A stretch of DNA of 64,000 nt from Parelaphostrongylus tenuis (taxonomy: Eukaryota; Nematoda; Chromadorea; Rhabditida; Metastrongylidae): positions 62,001 to 126,000 of the forward strand of contig JAHQIW010004571.1 in the NCBI GenBank assembly GCA_019055375.1, written 5' to 3'. The notes under the pieces were generated by a model that saw only the letters and a program-made list of their open reading frames with translations, had not been told where the DNA came from and ran no database searches. This document shows positions 46,701 through 50,409 of the stretch, piece by piece (the stretch's first letter is position 1; every line of letters starts with the position of its first letter). The position numbers and the translations under genes were made by a program.

Positions 46701-49657
46701 TCGGCATGTAATTCGTCTTTTTGTTGATTGTCGAAATAAGCCAACAGTAGTGACATATTTATGCCATATAAGTTGGGGTGTGTTCAGTGTAATTTTTTAG
46801 GCAAGTACAGAGATTGCTTTCCCCTTTAAGAACTATGTCATTGAATTTGAACATCGTCTAAGTTTTTGTTCTCCAGATAACTTTTTCACTCTGTCTATTT
46901 CAGCTTTTGACTACGTTTCAGTTCTAATCCTGCGATAGCTTCCTCAATTCTGTCTATGTAAACTTCTACCTACCATTCACCTTTTATTGTTGAGCATATC
47001 CAGGTCAATCACTCAGTCTCCCACGAAACTATTCGTGCAGTGCCTGAGTTTGCTGACCGAAGAAATATTAAAGGGCTTCGGACTCTATGTTCACTTAAAC
47101 GAAACAGTTATTAGAACCAACCACACCCTTTCTATTTTGCAAAGTTGGGTAAAACTGTATAGGTAAACTTGTCCAGAGCCACTCTTTAATCGGTTTTCAT
47201 TGACCTTCCGACATCTTAGGTTTTTTATGACTTAGTGATCGATTCTGACCTTACGTTGATGACACATTGCTTTCTCAATGTCAATACTCCGTGAATCATG
47301 TTGAGAACAAATCTTTATCTGTACGAAAGTCATTTCTTTCGAAATCTGTGTGAGCAACACTTTTGCGCTATTTCTGCCTTGCTTTCACCGCACCTTCGTG
47401 AACTTTTGAATACGGTCCGAAATGCTGATTGTTCCTTCATCGATATTTTTTCTCTTACAAACAGGAATCTCATTGATTTTTATTAGTATGGTTTTTGTAT
47501 GGAATTTATTAGGATGGCAGTTGATGGGTCGACACAAGGTGTTGAAAAGACACAAAACCGTGTGATTTTCCATTGAGAAGTAAACGTATGGAACATCAGA
47601 AGAGATATTTTAAAGAACATTGTGCTTATTAAAGTCGAAATTAATGGGTTGTCTCAAAAGTTCACGCCGTTTTCATTTTTTAGTATGATTTCTGCCACTC
47701 TTCTTTCCGAACAGAGGACAAACTAGTATTCAAAGTATTTTCTATCGACCTTGAAAACTTCTCCCACTTTTCAGGTAAGAAATCAATGCCTCCATTGTAG
47801 AACTTGACCGGTTTGGATTCAGCATGTCCTTGAGGGATTGTCTTTGACCAGCAACAAAGATAGCTTAATCATCAAGTTCCTGTGGACGGCCGGAGCTCAA
47901 GTCTTGAACTTCGCAAACCATTTCCTAGTCGTTCTTTCTGCAAGCGTAACATCGCCCCAAGCTCCATTAATCTTGCGCGCCGCTTCACCAGCATTTTCCC
48001 TTACGCACCATTCGTATACATGAGTAGCAAGCGGAATTGTTCTCAAGACACTCCATTATAAAGCAAGTAAAACAAGTTTTATACCAAACTGTTTGCAAAA
48101 AATGCGCATTTTAACTATACCAAAACCATGTAATTTCAATACAAAAATCATCTCAAAAGCCAAAATGGCTGAAACTTTCTACAAAATCTGCTATATCACT
48201 TGTAAAAACCTTGGTGTGATTGCTCCAAAAACATGCAATAGTGTTATACTCGACGTAGCTATATTGTTTTTTATTTGGAAGACGTTTGTTGCGGATGTTT
48301 TCGTCCAGTCAACAACCTCTGCTGACCCTGCGCTGTTCTCTTCTCTGAGATTCTTCGTAGCTTTTTCTCCTGGATTTTCTGCTCTGCATAGCAAGTTTTG
48401 GCACCATTTAGTAAATCTGAGAATCTCCTCATGCGGCTTCCAGGTGGGTAGTCAGATTGAGGGATAAAGAGATGAAGAACAACGCGTCATGGCAATTTTC
48501 GGAACATCCATTTTTTGGCGTATTGACGAGTTATTGGAAGGAATTTTCATATTAGCTTGAACGTTCTCATTATCGATATCTTCCTGTTAACCTGTCAAAA
48601 TGGCTAAGAATTTGATTCGATAAGGTTAACTTTTAACTTTGCAACATTTGCAAAAGTTCCTATGGATACTACGACACCATGGTCGTACACTAATATTTTA
48701 CTGCATTATAGAAAGTCTAAAATCCTTAGTTGATTCCACTTGTGTTGGCAACCATGCTGAAGTCTATAGACTTGGCCTAATTTGGTGATTTCATTCGCTG
48801 TAAATTTAGGGTGTCTAACAAGAGACGAACTCGATTTGTGCCATGTTCTACGAACCCTGAATGGAACCAGATTGTCGAATGGCAGGTTTCACCGATGGCG
48901 TTGTCTTCGCTTTTTCTGGAGTTCTCTGTCTGGGATTACGATCGTGTTACCGAAAACAATGCACTTGGACAAGTTACTATCAGCCTTGCCGGTAAGTGCT
49001 GTGGACTGTGACACTAGAACAAAGGTGCTACTACTGCCACACTTTTAACGACCGGTTCGGTGAATGATCTGAGTCTGTTTCTTACATACTTCGTTTTTCT
49101 CCATCACCAAAAGGCTGTGACGTGTCGCCGTTTTTTTTTCTGTTTATTCTCATCAACCGCTACTCATTGCAGCAAAGGTCGCGATAATACTTTTTTTTGA
49201 ATCAAATTCTCTCAACGTGGAGCATCGCACTTCGCATTCTCATGAAAATTCATGGTCTGAAGAATTTGTTTCTTGACTGTGTTAATGCAGCTTTTTAAAT
49301 TCTCATGACGAGTTAAGCAGTCGTATGTTGCAGATCGCAATCTAATCTCCGGTCAGGCTTTCTGGCTAGCCCTACAGTCATTGACAAACCCTGGAAGCAT
49401 CACTCAACATCTCAACGTTCCACTGGACAACGAACCACCTCAGGTCTATCAATACAATTCAGGTGAGTCGCTTATTTGAATGCTCATGTATCTTATTCAA
49501 TGATAGTTGAAATTTTCTTTGCTTTTAAGACTGAAAAATAGGCACCGTATCTGTTTTAAGAGTTTTATATTATGAACGAAGAACACGCACACGTCAGCCA
49601 ACTTAATGTACCTTATTTTCAGCTTCACTTGATATAGGATATCCAGCCATCAACTGA
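1609..49657 (+). CDS. cla-1: Clarinet-like active-zone scaffold (PDZ + C2), 5'-partial, 32 exons
   Basis: Whole-gene entry. Exons: 1609-1763, 1913-2073, 3863-3938, 4169-4274, 6758-6882, 7177-7317, 10641-10724, 10808-10906, 11060-11137, 13943-14023, 14277-14430, 14715-14756, 14842-14892, 17724-17882, 18699-18799, 19457-19538, 22043-22130, 22936-22966, 24360-24508, 24780-24984, 27933-28058, 34766-37193, 38575-38597, 38669-38819, 40803-40916, 41139-41247, 41804-41919, 42123-42271, 46010-46167, 48810-48991, 49334-49462, 49623-49657. All junctions are GT..AG and phase-compatible, giving about 1,961 residues. The first exon needs a phase-1 donor upstream of the window. Layout: acidic Ser/Pro-rich disordered part, giant exon, PDZ, linker, C2, short tail. 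Piccolo, RIM and nematode Clarinet share this PDZ/C2 type and organise synaptic-vesicle clusters at presynaptic active zones. One C2 close to the stop favours Clarinet over UNC-10/RIM, which has two. Extra exons in the long introns cannot be excluded. Confidence 0.75.
1913..2073 (+). CDS. cla-1: cla-1-like exon 2
   Basis: Acceptor TTTTTTAAGCAG, donor GACAA|GTGGTT (weak). Enters in phase 0 and leaves with two bases, which complete a Lys codon with the first base of exon 3. The product is rich in Asp, Arg and Ser (RNDSRADDRRDDFDFTYSD), typical of a disordered linker. Confidence 0.65.
3863..3938 (+). CDS. cla-1: cla-1-like exon 3
   Basis: Acceptor AATCTTTAG, donor GAG|GTTAGC. One base completes the Lys codon of exon 2, then YKVSVHDDSGMVDAVEMDD. 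Leaves in phase 0. Acidic and without a recognisable domain. Confidence 0.6.
4169..4274 (+). CDS. cla-1: cla-1-like exon 4
   Basis: Acceptor TTTCTTTGCAG, donor AGCG|GTTTGT. Enters in phase 0 and leaves in phase 1. Encodes STDWAGGRTPMWTTVFEG followed by an acidic and Gln/Ser-rich end. The open frame runs on briefly into the intron, so only the donor sets the end. Confidence 0.6.
4480..4625 (-). repeat. tRNA-derived SINE-like repeat, family A, copy 1
   Basis: On the minus strand it starts GGCGTCGGTAGTGCAACGGG, matching a pol III A box (TAGTGCAACGGG), and has a B box GGATTCGAGTCC, so its head derives from a tRNA. It ends in sequence shared with copies at 7.4, 12.3, 12.5 and 13.5 kb. No proper cloverleaf, so not a functional tRNA. 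Confidence 0.6.
4676..4982 (-). repeat. tRNA-derived SINE-like repeat, family B, copy 1
   Basis: About 300 bases. Minus-strand head carries AGTGGTTAGAGGTGCTC (A-box type) and GGTTCGATCTC (B-box type), then a shared body (AAGCCACCC, TTGGTGCCAGACTGG) and tail with GGTTTGATCAGCACC. Near-identical layout at 11.9 and 39.1 kb. Lies beside family A copy 1. Confidence 0.6.
5370..6410 (+). mobile_element. RTE-type non-LTR retrotransposon relic (reverse transcriptase C-terminal half)
   Basis: Starting near 5374 the translation reads KAFDLVETETVIDALDNQGV, typical of the palm of RTE reverse transcriptases. It continues through frameshifts with LRFADDIV-like DNA near 5650 and the C-terminal pieces RLRAYLFVLTIIPALKYAAE, IRWAGHVMRLSNNRWTRAV and GRPPTR. 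Many stops and at least three frame changes break it, so it is dead. Only the 3' part of the ORF is present, as expected for 5'-truncated insertions. It lies in the intron between exons 4 and 5 of the large gene, in sense orientation. Confidence 0.8.
6758..6882 (+). CDS. cla-1: cla-1-like exon 5
   Basis: Acceptor TTATATTTCAG, donor CCTTGG|GTGAGC. The first two bases complete a Glu codon with exon 4. Product DGSLFEDDTSHYAFKEIEF, then a Pro/Ser/Lys-rich part ending KSAAKPW. Leaves in phase 0. Confidence 0.65.
7177..7317 (+). CDS. cla-1: cla-1-like exon 6
   Basis: Acceptor AATTCCAG, donor GACAAG|GTGCTT, exactly 47 codons, phase 0 at both ends. Pro/Thr-rich start (VVPPVARPTPAITITT) then a run dominated by Asp, Glu and Ser (about 15 acidic residues in the last 23). 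Confidence 0.65.
7395..7530 (-). repeat. SINE-like repeat, family A, copy 2
   Basis: Same head (GGCGCCGGTAGTGCAACGG on the minus strand), B-box-like GGATTCAAATCC, and the same tail (GTGGTGTGCAAAAAC on the + strand side). It starts about 80 bases after exon 6 of the large gene. Confidence 0.55.
8149..8839. repeat. TIR element, family E, copy 1
   Basis: About 690 bases with terminal inverted repeats of roughly 70 bases: GAAACGATCTTTTTCGCTGC at the left against AAGAAACAATCCCTTTTGCT read inward from the right; inner TIR part ends in AAGCTTGAATCT on both sides. No transposase ORF, so non-autonomous. A second copy lies at 58.15-58.79 kb in the same direction. Confidence 0.6.
9652..10064. repeat. 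Foldback element, family C, copy 1
   Basis: Both halves are inverted copies. Inner ends GGCTAACGTTTCGA at 9697 and its complement at 9998-10012; outer ends GTTAATCAAGC and its complement-like GTTTAATCAAC. No ORF. Shares blocks (TTGAGTCGATCGTCCACT) with the copy at 15.7 kb and fragments at 28.2 and 54.1 kb. Confidence 0.6.
10641..10724 (+). CDS. cla-1: cla-1-like exon 7
   Basis: Acceptor AAGATTTCAG, donor AAAGAG|GTCCGT, 28 codons, phase 0 at both ends. Encodes IVAAPVAPTPSYEEVEHERE and a Gln/Glu tail that may be helical. Only an 83-bp intron separates it from exon 8. Confidence 0.65.
10808..10906 (+). CDS. cla-1: cla-1-like exon 8
   Basis: Acceptor TTATTTCAG, donor CATGAA|GTGAGC, 33 codons, phase 0 at both ends. 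Product VLQQIQAFGEAADDEFDVQW and on, a likely amphipathic helix. No known family recognised. Confidence 0.65.
11060..11137 (+). CDS. cla-1: cla-1-like exon 9
   Basis: Donor AACCAG|GTCCAT. Two in-frame acceptors are possible, AAAACAG before 11060 and GCTTGCAG before 11072; both give phase 0. Product ends QAEEVTAEAPTLSISEICSL. A second frame is also open through this stretch but would leave in phase 1, which does not fit exon 10. Confidence 0.55.
11945..12226 (-). repeat. SINE-like repeat, family B, copy 2
   Basis: Head GGCGCAGTGGTTAGAGGTGT on the minus strand, body with CTCAAGGCTCACCAAGCC, tail with GGATTGATCGACGCCGAG. Again directly followed by a family A repeat, as at 4.5 kb. Confidence 0.6.
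12290..12662. repeat. Two family A copies head to head: large inverted repeat
   Basis: Left arm 12290-12467 and right arm 12491-12662 are inverted copies of the family A repeat joined by only about 23 bases. The inner arms (ACGCTGCAGCACATCTGTCT against its complement) match almost perfectly. As RNA this would fold into a hairpin of roughly 170 pairs. Tail and tRNA-like head can be seen in both arms. Confidence 0.65.
12699..13342. repeat. TIR element, family F
   Basis: Ends ATGGCGGCGCCACTTGAGGC (12703) and its complement at about 13318-13335, followed inward by AAAACGTATTCTTTT against its counterpart. Inner inverted blocks (CAAGTGAATTTCAA) also match. About 640 bases, no ORF. It sits immediately after the inverted pair of family A repeats. 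Confidence 0.55.
13455..13590 (-). repeat. SINE-like repeat, family A, diverged copy
   Basis: Shares the order of blocks of family A (AGCAATGGTATTATG, then GTGATATACAAAACTTTG, then a decayed head GAACGCGTGCTGACC). More decayed than the other copies. Confidence 0.45.
13943..14023 (+). CDS. cla-1: cla-1-like exon 10
   Basis: Acceptor GACGTTTAG, donor GATGTG|GTGAGG, 27 codons, phase 0 at both ends. Strongly charged product (KRDAPLEISREEERKNPFLE). Confidence 0.65.
14277..14430 (+). CDS. cla-1: cla-1-like exon 11
   Basis: Acceptor ATTACTTCAG, donor ATGATAG|GTACAT. Enters in phase 0 and leaves in phase 1. Product SVDMEEVDVNQAAQFYQTQS, then a Pro and acid-rich part. Long, clean open frame bounded by good sites. 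Confidence 0.65.
14715..14756 (+). CDS. cla-1: cla-1-like exon 12 (short)
   Basis: Acceptor GATGCAG, donor AATG|GTATCT. Enters after phase 1 and leaves in phase 1, 42 bases. Encodes TNPPETTISNSYN. Short, so it rests mainly on phase fit with both neighbours. Confidence 0.5.
14842..14892 (+). CDS. cla-1: cla-1-like exon 13 (short)
   Basis: Acceptor CTGTTTCAG, donor AATCG|GTATGT, 51 bases, phase 1 in and out. Basic product REKKRQTARSVANLII. The reading frame runs on into the intron, so the donor defines the end. Confidence 0.55.
15722..16292. repeat. Foldback element, family C, copy 2
   Basis: Bounded by GTTGATTAAGCCTGTAGCAC and its complement-like end GTGCTGCAGGACTAATCAAC. Contains the shared block TTGAGTCGATCGTCCACTGT and an inner inverted pair TACAGGATGAATCGT / ACGATTCATCCTGTA. 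Non-coding. Lies in the intron before exon 14. Confidence 0.6.
17724..17882 (+). CDS. cla-1: cla-1-like exon 14
   Basis: Acceptor GCTTTTAG, donor ACAACAG|GTTTGA, phase 1 in and out. Very rich in Ser, Thr, Pro and His (HVYTSPHSHSVQVSSSQPS), a low-complexity disordered segment. Two other frames are also long here, so frame choice rests on the junction phases. Confidence 0.6.
18699..18799 (+). CDS. cla-1: cla-1-like exon 15
   Basis: Acceptor TTCTCTTCAG, donor TCGCTG|GTAAGC (strong). Enters after phase 1 and leaves in phase 0. Ser/Thr-rich start (SSTSTESTRTSVSDIPASIS) then DKTVADIESL. Confidence 0.65.
19457..19538 (+). CDS. cla-1: cla-1-like exon 16
   Basis: Acceptor GTGTTTTCAG, donor ATTGCAG|GTACTC. 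Phase 0 in, phase 1 out. Product LDSVYAGERSKPNVPSYSQD plus a Ser/Gln end. Confidence 0.65.
20159..20473 (-). other. Unassigned 104-codon ORF in an intron
   Basis: ATG to stop on the minus strand, Lys/Arg-rich start (KQRKSFLSKLRQGQFIGKSR). Length is somewhat above chance for this AT content. No domain, splice site or neighbour gives it a role. It may be a relic of a mobile element. Confidence 0.2.
20925..21010 (-). repeat. Ser-tRNA-like SINE head, family S, copy 1
   Basis: Minus strand reads GATGGCCGAGTAGGTAGTGA, an A box of the type seen in tRNA-Ser/Leu, then GGGTTGATCTC as a weak B box. No full cloverleaf. Similar heads at 31.7 and 46.4 kb share TGGCCGAGT. Confidence 0.4.
22043..22130 (+). 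CDS. cla-1: cla-1-like exon 17
   Basis: Acceptor TTTCATTCAG, donor CCTTT|GTGAGA. Enters after phase 1 and leaves with two bases. Product DPTSHISDLRFPAFYVSSNH, then His/Pro/Ser. The two bases fit the one-base start of the exon at 22936, so the three weaker candidates between them can be skipped. Confidence 0.55.
22160..22700 (+). other. cla-1: Cluster of three doubtful candidate exons (22160-22242, 22375-22421, 22582-22700)
   Basis: Each is open and has AG and GT borders, and the chain of phases also works. But the first would leave an intron of only 29 bases after exon 17, shorter than nematode introns normally are, and parts of this stretch look like decayed internal repeats of exon 17 (see findings). 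The third candidate (Cys-containing, THPASCNESLAELRAASSQ) can also stop at 22666. They may be optional or dead exons. Confidence 0.2.
22936..22966 (+). CDS. cla-1: cla-1-like exon 18 (microexon)
   Basis: 31 bases, acceptor ATTTGAG (weak), donor TCTTCG|GTACGT. One base plus ten codons, MPATSAVPSS, leaving in phase 0. It is the piece that links exon 17 to exon 19 in frame. The poor acceptor keeps confidence low. Confidence 0.4.
24360..24508 (+). CDS. cla-1: cla-1-like exon 19
   Basis: Acceptor AACACTGCAG, donor TCATCCAG|GTAGTT. Phase 0 in, two bases out (completing an Arg codon). Ser/Thr-rich product containing VMTTTDKKSSAVCTSVNET and EAESDSSS. Confidence 0.65.
24780..24984 (+). CDS. cla-1: cla-1-like exon 20
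   Basis: Acceptor ACCATTTTAG, donor TCTGAG|GTAACG. One base then 68 codons, phase 0 out. Product starts GLKRSPGMIIPSNVLSGAKI and ends FDELKSSYKWLREISE, a probable short helix. One of the most convincing small exons: long, one clear frame, sharp borders. Confidence 0.7.
24985..27932. other. Intron without clear features
   Basis: 2.9 kb between exons 20 and 21. Several short ORFs on the minus strand (up to 131 codons at 25487-25882) without domain or splice support. No repeat family seen elsewhere in the window was recognised here. Confidence 0.4.
27933..28058 (+). CDS. cla-1: cla-1-like exon 21
   Basis: Acceptor AACGAATAG, donor GTGAAG|GTAAAG, 42 codons, phase 0 at both ends. Lys/Arg-rich product (EAITSKREKKKLNIGRISRS). 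It precedes a 6.7-kb intron before the giant exon. Confidence 0.55.
30311..30631 (+). other. Unassigned 106-codon ORF in an intron
   Basis: Plus-strand ORF with several Cys (CLACDLLPLRC). It starts MCGVLGY, but there is no further likeness to glutamine amidotransferases. An AG site (CTGCAG) lies inside, but no in-phase donor follows, so it is not a clear exon of the large gene. Confidence 0.2.
31051..31440 (-). other. Unassigned 129-codon ORF in an intron
   Basis: Longest minus-strand ORF in the 6.7-kb intron. The part KQFKQLYSSQFKHERNQTMW and an acidic end EDDEENDEFFLGF look protein-like, but no family is recognised and no acceptor or poly(A) signal was clearly tied to it. Confidence 0.25.
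31640..31741 (-). repeat. Ser-tRNA-like SINE head, family S, copy 2
   Basis: Minus strand begins GGACGTGGCCGAGTGGTTGT, strikingly like the 5' end of a tRNA-Ser, but the B box (GAGCTGATCCTCC) and acceptor stem do not fit a working tRNA. Confidence 0.4.
32303..32526 (+). other. Candidate extra exon inside the 6.7-kb intron
   Basis: A 74-codon open block with acceptor TTTCTAG and donor CCGCTT|GTATGT. It leaves in phase 0, which fits the giant exon at 34766, but it needs a phase-1 donor upstream and the exon at 27933-28058 leaves in phase 0. So either a linking exon is missing, or it belongs to a nested gene or decayed element. Product is helical in character (DEIIAAIKRCLKRADLELSL). Family not recognised. 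Confidence 0.3.
34296..34640. repeat. Foldback element, family D, close to the giant exon
   Basis: Near-perfect inverted repeat with arms of about 165 bases and a very short loop near 34467. Arms contain TGGCTGACGTTTCAGCAAAG (left) and GCTGAAACGTCAGCCA (right), and GACAATCGATTGG near the outer third. No ORF. It ends about 125 bases before the acceptor of the giant exon. Confidence 0.7.
34766..37193 (+). CDS. cla-1: cla-1-like giant exon 22 (helical segments plus Tyr/Pro/Ser-rich tail)
   Basis: Acceptor TTTTTCAG, then DDGSSVGFEMGRRKLPSIP. 2,428 bases and 809 codons with no stop, the clearest coding block in the window. Residues 1-170 are Ser/Thr/Pro-rich. Around 175-245 there is a charged helical part (VLLKKELKEALSRRREAL, later ANQRQYIVHKMLVTGLLPE). 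A second coiled-coil-like part lies around 368-438 (YFEDYDRQLNELAEKAKRSA, then REQRRLQLINELAQRRERML). From about 440 on it is Tyr, Pro, Ser, Asn and Gln-rich with no domain, typical of scaffold proteins that self-assemble. The donor TTCAG|GTATGC at 37193 leaves in phase 1 and fits the 23-base microexon at 38575. The frame also stays open to a TGA at 37256-37258. Confidence 0.8.
37194..37258 (+). other. cla-1: Alternative C-terminal extension of the giant exon, stop at 37256
   Basis: If the donor at 37193 is not used, the frame continues for about 20 residues (MPAYMQDDGAPSPSFFVNDR) to TGA. AATAAA lies at 37345-37350, so a shorter transcript without PDZ and C2 could end here. The donor is a better match to consensus than chance, so both forms are plausible; which is made cannot be told from sequence. 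Confidence 0.45.
37345..37350 (+). terminator. Possible poly(A) signal of the short form
   Basis: AATAAA 87 bases after the alternative stop of the giant exon, in AT-rich sequence. It could also be a chance match inside the intron of the long form. Confidence 0.4.
38575..38597 (+). CDS. cla-1: cla-1-like microexon 23 (23 bases)
   Basis: Acceptor GATTATCCAG, donor GCCGAG|GTTTGT. Two bases complete a Gly codon, then PVKRLAE; phase 0 out. It fits exactly between the phase-1 donor of the giant exon and the phase-0 acceptor of the first PDZ exon. A stretch this short is supported only by this fit. Confidence 0.45.
38669..38819 (+). CDS. cla-1: cla-1-like exon 24: start of PDZ domain
   Basis: Acceptor CCTTATAG, donor ACAATG|GTAGTC, phase 0 in and phase 1 out. 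Ends in a basic first strand, TIKRILLTRRYKDHNIYN, the position of strand beta-A of RIM/Piccolo-type PDZ domains. The ATG at the exon start could be an internal start, but the upstream acceptor is a simpler reading. Confidence 0.65.
39095..39395 (-). repeat. SINE-like repeat, family B, copy 3
   Basis: Head GGCGCAGTGATTAGAGGTAC on the minus strand, body TTATGGCTCACCAAGCCATC, tail GGATTGATCAACGCCGAG. Complete copy with clear A-box-like head. Lies between PDZ exons 24 and 25. Confidence 0.6.
40150..40590 (+). pseudogene. Degenerate coding relic, C2H2-finger-like start
   Basis: GC-richer, coding-looking block in an intron. It starts HVSLKQHFAKKHNYKSDVK, like the second half of a C2H2 finger, then a Cys/Trp/Arg part, a stop near 40397, and after a frame change NQIATLLVHELEELYDESSE up to a stop at about 40580. 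Composition differs from its AT-rich surroundings. It could be a retroposed gene or a transposon ORF; the family is not recognised. Confidence 0.4.
40803..40916 (+). CDS. cla-1: cla-1-like exon 25: PDZ core
   Basis: Acceptor CACATTGTAG, donor AAAGAAG|GTAACG, phase 1 in and out. Encodes the carboxylate-binding loop and beta-B/beta-C of a PDZ domain: LGIRVIGGKRMPNGDLGAFV. The residue before LGI is Asp formed across the splice junction, where relatives of the RIM/Piccolo type usually carry Gly. This PDZ type binds C-terminal peptides of partner proteins. Confidence 0.8.
41139..41247 (+). CDS. cla-1: cla-1-like exon 26: end of PDZ domain
   Basis: Acceptor TCAATTAG, donor AAATC|GTAAGA, phase 1 in, two bases out. 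Contains the hallmark DQVLEWNGVLLNGKTFEEV and the closing strand GEVEIILKS, closely like the Piccolo and RIM PDZ signature (VLEWNG followed by T-x-EEV). With exons 24 and 25 this makes a complete domain of about 95 residues. Confidence 0.85.
41804..41919 (+). CDS. cla-1: cla-1-like exon 27: PDZ-C2 linker
   Basis: Acceptor AGCATTTCAG, donor CTTACCG|GTAATG; one base in, phase 1 out. Basic, Ser-rich linker containing GVSNLRRYFKSRDPKRSSN. No domain. Confidence 0.7.
42123..42271 (+). CDS. cla-1: cla-1-like exon 28: PDZ-C2 linker
   Basis: Acceptor CTTCTTCAG, donor CAGCAG|GTAGAC, phase 1 in and phase 0 out. Pro/Asn/Tyr-rich (SPDRTPPVPMHRPNG, then SSRIYDNVDGLNYADELAMK). The PPVP piece could be a ligand for SH3 or WW domains; inference only. 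Confidence 0.7.
42950..43025 (-). repeat. tRNA-like relic
   Basis: Minus strand GGCCTCGCTGGTGTAGTGGT then AACACGCGTCTCC; the end GTGTGAGGTC can pair partly with the GGCCTC start. The T-arm (GGATTTAACAGCC) lacks the TTCGA core. So it is a dead tRNA gene or a SINE head, not a working tRNA. Confidence 0.35.
43277..43850 (+). mobile_element. Mariner-family element, internally deleted, with intact terminal repeats
   Basis: Terminal inverted repeats of about 30 bases (AGGTTGAGGAGAAAGTTTCC at the left; its complement at 43820-43845), flanked by TA. The reading from ATG at 43400 gives ELNREQKRLLMLHEYK, later EGTVGKTAVYDHFKEF, the paired helix-turn-helix region of mariner transposases, with a stop in the first helix region and later frameshifts. 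The catalytic DD(34)D half is missing; the element is about 570 bases against about 1.3 kb for full ones. It sits in the intron before the C2 exons. Confidence 0.8.
46010..46167 (+). CDS. cla-1: cla-1-like exon 29: start of C2 domain
   Basis: Acceptor CTTTTACAG, donor AGAAA|GTATGT, phase 0 in, two bases out. Encodes the first strands of a C2 domain (LIVRVIAARGLKMRDPIRK, then PNPFVKIYLLPL). At the place of the usual S-D-P-Y/F-V-K motif it has P-N-P-F-V-K, so one calcium-binding Asp is Asn. C2 domains bind membranes or proteins. Confidence 0.8.
46375..46455 (-). repeat. Ser-tRNA-like SINE head, family S, copy 3
   Basis: Minus strand GGCGCCGTGGCCGAGTAGTT followed by CCTCCC and a decayed body. 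Lies in the intron inside the C2 domain coding region. Confidence 0.35.
47641..48062 (-). mobile_element. Mariner-family relic, second family, internally deleted
   Basis: On the minus strand from about 48060 the DNA reads YEWCVRENAGEAARKINGAW, then LAERTTRKWFAKFKT, a mariner helix-turn-helix region. It jumps to a short C-terminal part and ends at a terminal repeat GGGTTGTCTCAAAAGTTCAC at about 47645 next to TA. The catalytic core is lost and stops interrupt the frame. The partner repeat on the other side was not found, so that end is truncated. Different terminal repeat from the element at 43.3 kb. Confidence 0.7.
48810..48991 (+). CDS. cla-1: cla-1-like exon 30: C2 core
   Basis: Acceptor AAATTTAG, donor TTGCCG|GTAAGT; one base in, phase 1 out. 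Contains the C2 hallmarks KRRTRFVPCSTNPEWNQI and FSVWDYDRVTENNALGQV. The W-D-Y-D pair is kept, but the following N-D of relatives is N-N. Very close in pattern to Piccolo C2A. Confidence 0.85.
49334..49462 (+). CDS. cla-1: cla-1-like exon 31: end of C2 domain
   Basis: Acceptor TATGTTGCAG, donor AATTCAG|GTGAGT, phase 1 in and out. Last C2 strands (SGQAFWLALQSLTNPGSI) followed by a Pro/Tyr tail (VPLDNEPPQVYQYNS). Confidence 0.75.
49623..49657 (+). CDS. cla-1: cla-1-like last exon 32
   Basis: Acceptor CTTATTTTCAG; two bases complete an Ala codon, then SLDIGYPAIN and TGA at 49655-49657. The protein therefore ends soon after its only C2 domain. Poly(A) signals follow at about 50.2 kb, giving a 3' UTR near 550 bases. 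Confidence 0.65.
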
Positions 49658-50200
49658 TTAATTTATTCATCTTCACTCTAGCAGTGTTAGTTGGTAGTAA
49701 TGCTACATGTTAGTTCTAGCTACGCACTTACTCAACGGTGCCAACAGTAATCGCCTTTCGTTGGAATTTCGTTTCTTTAATCAGAATAGTCTATTTCGTT
49801 GTCTGTAGTGCTCGCTCGATTCTGTCCACTGGCACTCACTCACTCGCTCATCAGGCTCACCATCAGTGTCTAATGCCCGATTATTGTTATTGTTGAACAA
49901 ATGTCTCATTCGGATAGGCTCTCCCTGAACTCCAGCAATGTTGGCAGGTGGCGTAGATGATACGTGTCGATAGCCTCCAGCGGTTTAACAACGGTGTCTG
50001 CGCCGCCGCTGGACTTCGCCAACGTTGTAACAGCTGAGGGCAGCGTCGTCTACACTTCCTCTGGCCGCTGTGATCGTATTTTATTTTACCTGAATTCGTG
50101 TACGCAATATGCAGTAGACTCTTACTGACGTTGTTAGAGCTTCTAGCATATCTGTTTAGATTGTTATTTTATTTATTCGAGAGGAACAAGAAATCTATTA

Positions 50201-50215
50201 AATAAAAGCAATAAA
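50201..50215 (+). terminator. Poly(A) signals of the + strand gene
   Basis: Two AATAAA hexamers, at 50201-50206 and 50210-50215, downstream of the stop at 49657. On the opposite strand AATAAA occurs at about 50168-50177, for the convergent gene, so the two 3' ends overlap. Confidence 0.5.
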
Positions 50216-50283
50216 GATTATTGAAGTGGGCATAGTTCATACATGGTGTGAACTACACATAGATACATAAATAACATAGATTA

Positions 50284-50349
50284 TAGGTTAATCGTAACTT
50301 AAGTACATCGTTGTGTATAGGTTAATCGTAACTTAAGTACATCGTTGTG
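50284..50349. repeat. Perfect two-unit tandem repeat
   Basis: A unit of 34 bases starting TAGGTTAATCGTAACTTAAG occurs twice without change. It lies just past the poly(A) signals of the + strand gene and in the likely 3' UTR of the minus-strand exon, so it is a recent duplication. Confidence 0.7.
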
Positions 50350-50409
50350 ATTGAATGAAAGTCATCAGAGATTTTCCAAGATTCTTTACAAGTAGATTTG
50401 TTAGAAAAT

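Noticed and set aside
1609..49657. Assignment as UNC-10/RIM
   Set aside because: RIM has a second C2 domain at the C-terminus and an N-terminal zinc finger; here the protein ends soon after one C2, and the PDZ/C2 motifs look nearer to Piccolo/Clarinet.
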